Positions 52,982 to 61,075 of a DNA stretch of 64,000 nt are shown here, piece by piece. Below the pieces are notes generated by a model. The model worked only from the letters and a program-made list of their open reading frames with translations. It did not search any database and was not told the origin of the DNA. The stretch is from Bin87 sp963666415 (lineage in GTDB: Bacteria > Chloroflexota > Dehalococcoidia > Lucifugimonadales > UBA3495), in assembly GCA_963666415.2 (NCBI GenBank), contig CAXXPD010000003.1, forward strand, positions 1,550,001 to 1,614,000. The letters run 5' to 3'. Numbering within the stretch: position 1 is the first letter of the stretch; each line of letters starts with the position of its first letter. Made by a program: the position numbers and the translations under genes.

Positions 52982-53290
52982 GAATTTCGGCTTAAATCGA
53001 GTCTTCCGACTTGAAAGACCCTTGCGCTGCCTTGCTGCCGGCGCGGGCGTTGACTCAGAGCGGCATTTCGGCAACGGCCGTTGTGCCGGCTTGGGGATTG
53101 CCCCGTGGCGTCGCTACTAGCAACCACAGCGCCCGCCCAGTTTTTACTGAGACCGGGGTGCGCTCTTCGATAGGTTCAGGATGTGCGTCCTTCGATGGGC
53201 TCAGGATGTGCGGAAGGTGCGGAGTTTGACATCGCCGGGTATTGCGGGTAGCCTTGATCATAAATCGATTGCATAGATGTGTTGTAGATT
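52982..53290. other. 309-base spacer with imperfect direct repeats ahead of metH
   Basis: No gene is supported. Two 23-base direct repeats differing at two positions lie at 53165-53187 and 53190-53212 (core TTCAGGATGTGCG or CTCAGGATGTGCG). TTGACA at 53226-53231 with a poor TAGCCT 17 bases on could be the metH promoter. No cobalamin riboswitch was recognised. Confidence 0.45.
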
Positions 53291-55909
53291 ATGGACGTTT
53301 CTGAACGAATAAATGCACTGAAATCGTTAATTGCTGACCGTATTCTGATAATGGACGGCGCAATGGGTACGCAAATTCAGGCGCGCAACCTCGGGCCGGA
53401 AGATTTTGGCGGCGAGGAATACGAAGGGTGCAACGAGTACCTGAATATCACGCGCCCCGACATCATCGCCGACATCCACCGGGCGTATCTGGAAGCCGGC
53501 GCCGATCTTCTCGAAACCAATACTTTTGGCGCGACGGCGCTGGTGTTGGGGGAGTATGGACTGGCTGAACATTCCCGACGCATCAACCGGGAGGCTGCCG
53601 TCATCGCGCGCAAGGTCAGCGATGAAATGGCCGAACGGCAGCCGGGGCGAAGGACTTTTGTGGCGGGGGCGATGGGGCCCACGACCCGCACCATCTCGGT
53701 AACCGGCGGGCTGACCTTTGACGAACTGGCCGCCGATTACCACCAGCAGGCGGCGGGCCTGATTGAAGGCGGCGTTGACATGGTGATGCTGGAAACCAGC
53801 CAGGACACCATCAACGTAAAAGCCGGACTGGAAGGGATCGACCGGGCGTTTGCCGAATTGGGCATTACCACGCCGGTTGCCGTACAGGGCACCATGGAAC
53901 CGATGGGGACGCTCCTGGCGGGGCAAGACGCGGAGGCGCTTTACACGTCGCTGGCCCACCGGGATTTGCTGTGGGTGGGTTTCAACTGCGCCACTGGCCC
54001 CGAGTTTATGACCGACCACGTGCGCACGCTCTCGGGGTTGTCGCAGACCAACATCGCCTGCGTACCCAACGCCGGGCTACCCGACGAGGACGGCAACTAT
54101 AACGAATCTCCGGAGATGCTGGCTGCCACGCTGGGCCGTTTCGCCGAAAACGGTTGGCTGAACGTCGCTGGCGGGTGTTGCGGCACCGGCCCCGACCACA
54201 TCCGTCAGATTGCAGCGGCAATGAAAGGCAAACCGCCACGGGATGCCAAACCGCCGCTGGCGTCGCGTGTATCCGGTATTGAGGCGGTGCTCATCGACCC
54301 GGACAGTCGCCCGACGATTATCGGCGAGCGCACCAATGTGCTGGGGAGCCGCCGCTTCAAGCGGTTGATCAGTGGCGATCGTTTTGAGGAGGCCGCCGAA
54401 GTCGGCCGCCGCCAGGTTCGCAACGGCGCCCACATTCTGGATGTGTGTCTCCAGGACCCGGACCGGGACGAAATGTCGGACGTCATCAAGTTTCTTGACC
54501 AGCTCAATCGGCGGGTCAAAGCGCCGATCATGATTGACTCTACGGATGCGGACGTCATCGAAGAATCGCTGAAACGGCTGCAGGGCAAGTCAATCATCAA
54601 CTCCATCAACCTCGAGGATGGAGAGGAGCGGTATCAGCGCGTGGTGCCATTGGCCCGCCGCTACGGAGCCGCGCTGGTAGTGGGTTGCATTGACGATGAT
54701 CCCAACCAGGCACAGGCCATCACGCGGGAGCGCAAGGTAGAAATCGCCCAACGCTCGCACCAGCTATTGACCGAAAAGTACGGTGTGGCTGAGCAGGATA
54801 TTATTTTCGATCCGCTGGTGTTTCCGGCTGGAACGGGCGATGTGAATTACGTCGGATCCGCCGCCGAAACCATCGAGGGAGTGCGGCTCATCAAAGCGGC
54901 GCTGCCGAACACGAAAACCGTCCTGGGTATTTCCAACGTTTCGTTTGGCCTGCCTGTCGCGGGGCGCGAGGTGTTCAACTCGGTGTTCCTGTACCACTGC
55001 GTGCAGGCGGGGCTGGACATGGCAATCGTCAACTCGGAGTTGATGCAGCGCTACACCATGATACCCGAAGCAGAACGCAAGTTGTCGGAAGACCTCATCT
55101 GGAACCGGGGAGATGATCCGGTGGCCGCCTTCGCCGCGCATTTCCGCGACCGGGCTCCCCGTTCGACCATCGAAGAGCGGTCGGCCCTTCCGCTGGACGA
55201 ACGCCTAGCCAACTGCATTATCGAGGGCAGCAAGGAGGGTTTGGCGGACGACCTGGACCTGGCGATGCTGGAACGGGTGCCGCTGGACATTATCAACGGG
55301 CCGCTGATGGCCGGCATGGACGAGGTGGGTCGGCAGTTCAACGCTAACCAGCTGATCGTGGCCGAGGTTTTACAAAGCGCCGAAGCGATGAAATTTGCCG
55401 TGTCTCACCTGGAACCGCATATGGAGCGCTCGGACGCAGCCGTTCGCGGACGGATTTTGCTGGCGACCGTGAAGGGCGACGTGCATGACATTGGCAAGAA
55501 TCTCGTCGAAATCATCATGTCCAACAACGGTTACCACGTGGTGAACTTGGGCATCAAGGTGCCACCGCAGGATCTGATCGCCGGCTACCGCGAGCACTTG
55601 CCGGACATTATCGGTTTGTCGGGTTTGCTCGTGAAATCGGCGCAGATGATGTTGGAGACGGTGCAGGATTTCCGGGTTGCCGGAATCAGGGCACCGGTGA
55701 TGGTTGGCGGGGCCGCGCTGTCGAATCGGTTCACTCGCCTACGCATTGCTCCGGAATATGACGGATTGGTGGCTTACGCGCCGGACGCAATGACCGGCTT
55801 GGCGTTGGCCAACCTGATTCAGGATGCTGACGAACGAGAGCGAATGGCCGCCCGTCTGGAAACCGAAACCGTAGAATTGGCCGCGGAACTTGCCGCCCGG
55901 AGCCAGTAA
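53291..55909 (+). CDS. metH: Cobalamin-dependent methionine synthase lacking the reactivation domain
   Basis: Transfers a methyl group from methyl-tetrahydrofolate via cobalamin to homocysteine; 872 residues against about 1200 for full MetH. The homocysteine module (about 15-320) has zinc ligands Cys233, Cys296 and Cys297 (GFNCATGP, GGCCGTG). The pterin-binding module (about 345-610) includes GERTNVLGSRRF. The cap and B12 domains follow, with DVHDIGKN (His732 is the cobalt ligand). The sequence stops after the B12 domain. The missing reactivation domain is encoded by the next gene, four bases on. Confidence 0.95.
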   Translation: MDVSERINALKSLIADRILIMDGAMGTQIQARNLGPEDFGGEEYEGCNEYLNITRPDIIADIHRAYLEAGADLLETNTFGATALVLGEYGLAEHSRRINREAAVIARKVSDEMAERQPGRRTFVAGAMGPTTRTISVTGGLTFDELAADYHQQAAGLIEGGVDMVMLETSQDTINVKAGLEGIDRAFAELGITTPVAVQGTMEPMGTLLAGQDAEALYTSLAHRDLLWVGFNCATGPEFMTDHVRTLSGLSQTNIACVPNAGLPDEDGNYNESPEMLAATLGRFAENGWLNVAGGCCGTGPDHIRQIAAAMKGKPPRDAKPPLASRVSGIEAVLIDPDSRPTIIGERTNVLGSRRFKRLISGDRFEEAAEVGRRQVRNGAHILDVCLQDPDRDEMSDVIKFLDQLNRRVKAPIMIDSTDADVIEESLKRLQGKSIINSINLEDGEERYQRVVPLARRYGAALVVGCIDDDPNQAQAITRERKVEIAQRSHQLLTEKYGVAEQDIIFDPLVFPAGTGDVNYVGSAAETIEGVRLIKAALPNTKTVLGISNVSFGLPVAGREVFNSVFLYHCVQAGLDMAIVNSELMQRYTMIPEAERKLSEDLIWNRGDDPVAAFAAHFRDRAPRSTIEERSALPLDERLANCIIEGSKEGLADDLDLAMLERVPLDIINGPLMAGMDEVGRQFNANQLIVAEVLQSAEAMKFAVSHLEPHMERSDAAVRGRILLATVKGDVHDIGKNLVEIIMSNNGYHVVNLGIKVPPQDLIAGYREHLPDIIGLSGLLVKSAQMMLETVQDFRVAGIRAPVMVGGAALSNRFTRLRIAPEYDGLVAYAPDAMTGLALANLIQDADERERMAARLETETVELAAELAARSQ

Positions 55910-55913
55910 TCTG

Positions 55914-56828
55914 ATGACATCCGTTGGACATACCTCTCCCATCACCCCGCTGGAATCATCGCCGCAGCCGCCTGATTTACGCCTGCACGTAGTGCAAGAC
56001 CACGATCTGGACGAGATTTTCGGTTACATCAACCCACAGATGCTTTACGTGCGCCACCTGGGTTATCGAGGCCGATTCACCGAGGCGTTGGCGGACGGCG
56101 AACCGAAAGCACTGGAACTGCGACGCCAGGTGCAGCGGGTGGAAGATATTGTGCTGGCTCGCGCTGACATTTCCGCCGGGGCGGTGTTCAAGTTTTTCCC
56201 CTGCCGGTCCGACGGGCAATGGCTGATCATATACTCGCCAGACGGTTCCGAGGAGTTGGAGCGGTTCTATTTCGGGCGGCAAGCGGAACGCGAGGGCTTG
56301 TGCCTGTCCGACTACGCGCGACCCGCGGGCGATGGACCCGACGATTACTTGGCAATGTTTGTGACCACTGTAGGGCCGGGCGTGCGAGATCTGTCGGAAA
56401 AATGGAAGAGTGATGGGCGGTATCTGGATTCCCATACCCTGCAGGCGCTGGCAATCGAATCGGCCGAGGGGTTTGCCGAATTGCTGCACAAACGGATTCG
56501 CAATATGTGGAACATCGGCGAAGGGTCTGGCACGAGGGTGGCCGATAAAGACGAAAAACGGGGTCTGTTCCGGGCACAGTATCGCGGCAAACGGTTTTCC
56601 TTTGGCTACCCGGCGTGTCCCCGACTGGAAGACCAGCAGAAATTGTTCGACCTGCTGGACGTGACGGCGAGCATCGAGGTGGAGCTCACCGATGGTTATA
56701 TGATGGACCCGGAGGGGTCGGTTTCAGCGCTGGTGTTTCACCATCCGGAAGCGAAGTATTTCAACCTTGATGAAGCTGACATCGAGCGGCTGGAAGCTGA
56801 TATCGAGCAGATTGAGCGAAGTCGATAG
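55914..56828 (+). CDS. Free-standing methionine synthase reactivation-domain protein
   Basis: A 304-residue protein matching the C-terminal SAM-binding activation domain of MetH, which reductively remethylates inactive cob(II)alamin. Diagnostic segments are GLFRAQYRGKRFSFGYPACP (about 214-233), LEDQQKLFDLL and the final GSVSALVFHHPEAKYF. The ATG at 55914 lies four bases after the metH stop codon. The pair therefore reconstitutes MetH as two polypeptides. It is followed by a strong terminator. Confidence 0.92.
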   Translation: MTSVGHTSPITPLESSPQPPDLRLHVVQDHDLDEIFGYINPQMLYVRHLGYRGRFTEALADGEPKALELRRQVQRVEDIVLARADISAGAVFKFFPCRSDGQWLIIYSPDGSEELERFYFGRQAEREGLCLSDYARPAGDGPDDYLAMFVTTVGPGVRDLSEKWKSDGRYLDSHTLQALAIESAEGFAELLHKRIRNMWNIGEGSGTRVADKDEKRGLFRAQYRGKRFSFGYPACPRLEDQQKLFDLLDVTASIEVELTDGYMMDPEGSVSALVFHHPEAKYFNLDEADIERLEADIEQIERSR

Positions 56829-56856
56829 ACTCCAATAACGATTGCGGCATTGAACG

Positions 56857-56890
56857 AACCAGTAAGCCCTTGGCCTACTGGTTATTTTTT
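56857..56890 (+). terminator. Rho-independent terminator after the metH pair
   Basis: Eleven-base stem AACCAGTAAGC (56857-56867) with GCCTACTGGTT (56873-56883), one G-U pair, then ATTTTTT. Confidence 0.92.
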
Positions 56891-57158
56891 GCCCGAGGGG
56901 GCAGACTTCTCCCCGAGGTTGTGGCAGTGGGCGCGGGGATTGCGGATCGATCCGCAATACAACCCGGTTCAATCGCGTGCCAGCATCACCGAAATTTTCA
57001 AGACACTGCAAAGCGGAATCCTCCGTACGTTCGACGGTATGGGCGAACGGTAAAGGCGCGGGTGGGGTTGCCAAGTCGCCACGCTCCTGGCGTTGGCAAT
57101 GCATGGCGAGCTTGCCACGTCCCGGCGCTCTCCCAAAACGACGGGTGCTGGAATTGGT
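56891..57158. other. Spacer without supported gene
   Basis: With the terminator, about 330 bases separate the metH pair from the acyl-CoA dehydrogenase gene. Inverted GTTGCCAAG/CTTGCCACG-like segments near 57066-57120 resemble repeat remnants. Short open frames here show no recognisable protein. Confidence 0.4.
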
Positions 57159-58280
57159 TTACAAGTCCAGGGCGTCGGCCAGGCGGCGGCGGTGGAACTT
57201 GGGGTCGCCAAGGAACTGATAGAGCGTCCGCGACGCAGTGGTGTGCAGGGTGAGGCCGTACTCGGTGGTGCTGCCGACGCCAGCGTGTACCTCGTGGGCA
57301 TGGTTGCAGGCGTTGTAATAGGCGACGCTGCTGACTGCTTTGGCCAGGTGGATACTATCCGCAGCGGCGCGCTCGGAATCCAGCTTCCACAGTGCTTCGT
57401 AGGTGGTCCAGCGGGCGGCGTCCAACTCGTTGACCAGGTTAATGATGTGGTCTTGCACTCGCTGGAAGCGTCCGATGGGAGTACCGAACTGGATTCTAGT
57501 GCGACTATATTCCACCGACATTTCGTACACCTGCTGCGACCCGCCTACCTGATAGGCGCAGAGCAGCGGGATGGCGCCGCCGACCGTGCGCTCCAGCGCT
57601 GACCATCCACCATCGAATCGACCGCCCAGGACGGCGGATTGGGCGACCTGAACACCGTCCAGGCGGACTTCCGACAGGTTCCACGCAAAGCCTTCCAGCT
57701 TTCCGATTGACACGCCGGGAGCGCCAGCCGGCACCATCACCAGTCCGACGTGCTGCCGGTTCTCGGTGCGAACGGCACAAATCAGGTCGGTGGTCGCGGC
57801 GGCGTCATAGACATACACCTTGCTGCCCGTGATGCGGTATCCGTCGCCGTCGGTAGAGGCAATGGCCTGCACTTCACCCTCGTCCCACTGGTAGTCGGCT
57901 TCGGTGACGGCCAGGGAAATCGTACGTCGACCAGCGGCAACATCGGGGAGAATCGAGTGTTTTTGCGCCTCGGTACCGGCTTCCAGAATGGCCAGCGCAC
58001 CCAGAACGGCGCTGCTGAAATGCGGCCCTGGCACCGGCCCACGTCCCAACTCTTCAAACAGGACGCCGGCATCCGTGTACGAACCGCCCTCGCCCCCGTA
58101 TTCGGTGGGAATGATGATGCCCAGCCAACCGGTAGCAGCCAACTTCGACCAGGGTTCGGATGGAGCGGTTTGTCCGGTGGCGGACATCTCCAGCAGAACG
58201 TCTTTGGGGTACTCGGTATCGACGAACCGGCGCACCGCCGTTTTCAGCATTTCCTGTTCTTCGGTGAGGGACAAATCCAT
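57159..58280 (-). CDS. Acyl-CoA dehydrogenase, smaller subunit type
   Basis: FAD-dependent acyl-CoA dehydrogenase fold, 373 residues. It has an N-terminal helical domain (LTEEQEMLKTAVRRFV), a beta domain with the TEADYQWDE segment, and a C-terminal domain with YSRTRIQFGTPIGRFQRVQDHI (about 258-279). The usual catalytic Glu is not evident; the terminal region reads GVGSTTEYGL. Together with the adjacent homologue it resembles heteromeric FadE pairs of steroid catabolism, where one subunit supplies the base. It is 73 bases after the upstream homologue. Confidence 0.88.
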   Translation of the reverse strand: MDLSLTEEQEMLKTAVRRFVDTEYPKDVLLEMSATGQTAPSEPWSKLAATGWLGIIIPTEYGGEGGSYTDAGVLFEELGRGPVPGPHFSSAVLGALAILEAGTEAQKHSILPDVAAGRRTISLAVTEADYQWDEGEVQAIASTDGDGYRITGSKVYVYDAAATTDLICAVRTENRQHVGLVMVPAGAPGVSIGKLEGFAWNLSEVRLDGVQVAQSAVLGGRFDGGWSALERTVGGAIPLLCAYQVGGSQQVYEMSVEYSRTRIQFGTPIGRFQRVQDHIINLVNELDAARWTTYEALWKLDSERAAADSIHLAKAVSSVAYYNACNHAHEVHAGVGSTTEYGLTLHTTASRTLYQFLGDPKFHRRRLADALDL

Positions 58281-58353
58281 CGTTTATGGCTCCTGCGCCC
58301 GGACGAATGTCGCAGCGCAAAGTGGTAAGTCGGTTCAGCGGAAATAATCGGGG

Positions 58354-59586
58354 TCAGGCCAACGCTCCGGCGCGCTCCCGTTGCTGGCGACCGATGCCGA
58401 TACGCCGGGCCATGATGACCTTCTGGATGTCGGTGGTGCCGCCGGGGTGAAGAGCGATGATGGCTGCGCGCTGGTGGGCTTCAAAGTGTCCCTCGCCGGC
58501 GCCCCACTTATCGTCTTTGGTGAGAGCGGCCGGCCCCAGAATGTCCAGGATTCCAGTGGCCACCCGGAGGCCCGACTGCTTGCGGAAGTAGGAGGCCTGC
58601 GGCCCTTCGTAGGTAACGTTGGCGCCGCTGTGGCGCATCCAGTAGTTACGCAGCTGGAACAGGCGGCCAATCTCGGCGTCGATGTAAATGTCGACCAACC
58701 GTTCGCGCACGTCGGGGTCCTTGCTCAGCGGCTGACCGCGGCGATTGTTGGTCTTGCAGTAGTCGAAGATGCGGTCGACGATCCAGTTGCGGCCGATTTT
58801 GCCGCCGGTGCCATGCTCCAGTTCGAGGTGGGTGGTGGCGACTTTCCAACCTTCATTCTCGCCACCGATGAGGTTCCGGGCCGGCACGCGCACGTTGTCG
58901 AAGTAAACGATGTTCTTGACACCGGAACCGGCGCCGGATTCGCCGGCAGACGACAGCAAATCCATGGGAAACACGCTGATGCCGGGCAGGTTGGATGGAA
59001 CCATGAACCAACTGAGGTTGTGGTGGCGTTCGCCTTCTTGATCGGTGCAGGTTATAGTCCACATATAGTCGGAGCCGTGGGCGCTGCCGACGTAAACCTT
59101 CTGCCCGTTGATAATATAGTCGTCACCATCGCGACGGGCGGCGGTTTTGGCATTGGCCAGGTCGGAACCGGCCTCGGGCTCGGTCAGCAGTTGCCAAGTC
59201 CGGATTTCGCCCTTGAATATCTTGGGCAGAAATTCCTGCTTCTGCTCTTCGGAACCCCATACCAGGATGGAATTCCCGCCGAGGCGTCCGCCGGAGTCGT
59301 AGTAGGGGGGGAGCGAGAGGTTGTGACTGTCGATTTCCTCCTCCAGGACAACCGAGTGGTCGACGGTCAGGCCGCCGCCGCCATATTCCCGAGGAGCGGT
59401 GGGCCAGAGCCAACCCTGTTCGCCGAGTCGCCGGCCCAACTCACGGCGCAGTTGGTACTGCTCGTAGGTCAGGTCGATTGAGTCAGCGGGGTGCTGGATG
59501 CCGCCGGGAATGTTCTCAGTAAGCCAGGATTGCACTTCGGTGCGAAAGGCTTCCTGTTCAGCGGTATAGGTGGGTTCAAAGTCCAT
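58354..59586 (-). CDS. Acyl-CoA dehydrogenase, larger subunit type
   Basis: A 410-residue acyl-CoA dehydrogenase. LLTEPEAGSDLANAKTAARRDGD (about 136-158) is the flavin/acyl-binding loop, with YIINGQKVYVGSAHGSDY after it. The C-terminal domain contains LDILGPAAL and a PGGTTDIQKVIMARR tail typical of the family. Good GGAGGAT ahead of the ATG. It is first in a two-gene unit with the smaller homologue, which suggests an alpha2-beta2 enzyme. The substrate is unknown. Confidence 0.9.
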   Translation of the reverse strand: MDFEPTYTAEQEAFRTEVQSWLTENIPGGIQHPADSIDLTYEQYQLRRELGRRLGEQGWLWPTAPREYGGGGLTVDHSVVLEEEIDSHNLSLPPYYDSGGRLGGNSILVWGSEEQKQEFLPKIFKGEIRTWQLLTEPEAGSDLANAKTAARRDGDDYIINGQKVYVGSAHGSDYMWTITCTDQEGERHHNLSWFMVPSNLPGISVFPMDLLSSAGESGAGSGVKNIVYFDNVRVPARNLIGGENEGWKVATTHLELEHGTGGKIGRNWIVDRIFDYCKTNNRRGQPLSKDPDVRERLVDIYIDAEIGRLFQLRNYWMRHSGANVTYEGPQASYFRKQSGLRVATGILDILGPAALTKDDKWGAGEGHFEAHQRAAIIALHPGGTTDIQKVIMARRIGIGRQQRERAGALA

Positions 59587-59727
59587 GCTAATCCTCCGGC
59601 GCCGACGGGCCAGCCTGCTTCAGATACTACGGGTTGAATGGGCTGATCAGGGTTCAGGGCGCAATTATGCCCTAATGTACCCAACCACGGCAACCGGAGG
59701 GCATTGACTGGACGCAAGCACGGGGTT

Positions 59728-59764
59728 CACCCTCGCCCCAACCCTCTCCCGTCAAGGGAGAGGG
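59728..59764. repeat. Dispersed palindromic repeat, copy 2
   Basis: CACCCTCGCCCCAA followed by perfect CCCTCTCCC (59742-59750) and GGGAGAGGG (59756-59764). The IS66 target duplication begins at 59763 within its end, so the transposon landed at the edge of the palindrome. Confidence 0.8.
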
Positions 59765-59839
59765 CGGTCAGTAACAGTTCAGACTTGGTGAGGTGAATTG
59801 GCCGAAGGCGAGGCAACTGTTCAGCAACTGTGTTTGATG

Positions 59840-60802
59840 TCAAGAGGAAGTAACGACGATTGCCGGAGTGATGTCCCTCCAGGATGAGCGCTGCTTGAGC
59901 ATGGCGTTGAGGATGACGAGCAGCTTGCGCATGCAAGCGACCAGAGCCAGCTTCTGCGGCTTACCGGCGGCCAGCAGCCGCTGGTAGAAGTCCCGGATGA
60001 CGGGATTGAAGCGAGTGGCAGCCAGCGTCCCCATGTACAAGACAGCTCGGACCCGGGAGCGTCCGCCCCAGACGTGCCGTTTGCCCCGCATGGCGCCGCG
60101 GTCGCGGTTGAAGGGAGCCACGCCCACCAGTGCGGCGATCTGACGACGGTCAAGGGTGCCCAACTCGGGCAGGTTGGCCAGCAGCGTGAGGGAGAGTTGC
60201 TCACCCACGCCGGGAACGGTGCGCAGGAGGTCGTCCTTCTCCCGCCACACCGGACTCTGCCGGAGCATCGGTCGCAGGCCTTGGTCAAGGTCGTTTAGAT
60301 CCTGCTCCAACCAGGTGATGTGGGCCGCAATGCGGGGACGGACGGCGCTGGTGGCGGCGCCGAGGCGGTTCTTCTCCGAGACCAGCATCGTCATCACCTG
60401 CTGCCTCCGGGCAGTGAGGGAGTTGAGCTCCTGGGTTTCGGCGTCGCGCAGAGGACGCACGGGGGGCTGGATCGCCTCAGCAAAGTGGGCCAGCACGGCG
60501 GCGTCCAGGGCGTCGGTCTTGGCCAACTTCCCAGTAGCCCTGGCGAAGTCCCGCACCTGGCGCGGGTTGACGACGACCACCGGCAGTGCCGCGGCGGCCA
60601 GAGCAGCCACCAGCGGTAGTTCCAGGCCGCCCGTAGCCTCCAGCAGCACCAATGACGGTCCGAGGGTCTTCATCTCGGAAACCAACTGCGGGATTCCTGC
60701 TTCGTCGCGGGGAACCTCCCATCTCTCGCCCGTGGGCCGGACGGCAACGTCCACCTTGGCCTTTGCGACGTCAATGCCTACGTAGATTCCTTCTTGCCCC
60801 AT
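59840..60802 (-). CDS. IS110-family transposase (DEDD/serine recombinase)
   Basis: A 320-residue recombinase. The N-terminal RuvC-like DEDD domain starts YVGIDVAKAKVDVAV (Asp11), followed by LLEATGGLE and KTDALDAAVLAHFAE (acidic residues). The C-terminal Tnp domain has TVPGVGEQLSLTLLANLPEL (about 215-234), LVGVAPFNRDRG, and GGRSRVRAVLYM with the candidate catalytic Ser. The frame is intact from the ATG at 60802. Known relatives insert circular DNA at sites chosen by a bridge RNA from the element. Confidence 0.93.
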   Translation of the reverse strand: MGQEGIYVGIDVAKAKVDVAVRPTGERWEVPRDEAGIPQLVSEMKTLGPSLVLLEATGGLELPLVAALAAAALPVVVVNPRQVRDFARATGKLAKTDALDAAVLAHFAEAIQPPVRPLRDAETQELNSLTARRQQVMTMLVSEKNRLGAATSAVRPRIAAHITWLEQDLNDLDQGLRPMLRQSPVWREKDDLLRTVPGVGEQLSLTLLANLPELGTLDRRQIAALVGVAPFNRDRGAMRGKRHVWGGRSRVRAVLYMGTLAATRFNPVIRDFYQRLLAAGKPQKLALVACMRKLLVILNAMLKQRSSWRDITPAIVVTSS

Positions 60803-60832
60803 GATTGCCTCCTATGAAGTCCCAGTGGAGTA

Positions 60833-60985
60833 CTGGCCCGTTCTTGCACGATGCGGGCTCGATTCGGCCCAGGCAACTGTTCGGGCTCTTTGGGGACGGG
60901 TGCGGCGACCCTCGCTGAACAACGGTCTTTGATGACCAAGACTTGATCGGTCTGCCGCACCCACTCCACCTCTGTGAAGTCCTCA
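60833..60985 (-). ncRNA. Predicted IS110 bridge RNA
   Basis: Folded by eye on the minus strand. A 5' hairpin has arms 60974-60980 and 60963-60969. The target loop is closed by 60954-60960 with 60900-60906, plus 60949-60952 with 60907-60910. The donor loop is closed by 60882-60886 with 60836-60840, with an inner stem 60867-60870/60855-60858. The target loop's 5' side holds CAAGTCT (60939-60945), equal to the left target plus core, and its 3' side GCGAG, complementary to core plus right target. The donor loop holds GAACAGTTGCCT (60871-60882), identical to the element's right end, and TGCAAG (60843-60848), which pairs with core plus left end with one G-T. Ends are approximate. Confidence 0.7.
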
Positions 60986-61075
60986 TTCAACATACAAGAC
61001 TTGGTGAAGTAAATTGGCCGAAGGCGGGCTGCCAGACGCTGGCACGGGTGGCGGTGGTTATGTCATATAGAGGGA

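Larger units (their letters stand above)
59811..60996 (-). mobile_element. IS110-family element nested in IS66 copy 2
   Basis: Roughly 1186 bp, oriented on the minus strand, with no terminal inverted repeats. The dinucleotide CT (minus strand; AG at 59811-59812 and 60997-60998 on plus) occurs at both junctions and is taken as the recombination core. It has a short right end (about 28 bases after the gene) and a long non-coding left end (about 194 bases before it). That layout fits the IS110 group, which encodes its bridge RNA in the left end. Confidence 0.85.

Noticed and set aside
52982..53290. Cobalamin riboswitch ahead of metH
   Set aside because: No B12-box-like sequence or long structured leader recognised; only short direct repeats and a weak promoter.
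58381..59481. 366-codon plus-strand open frame opposite the acyl-CoA dehydrogenase gene
   Set aside because: Antisense shadow; the dehydrogenase carries the family motifs.
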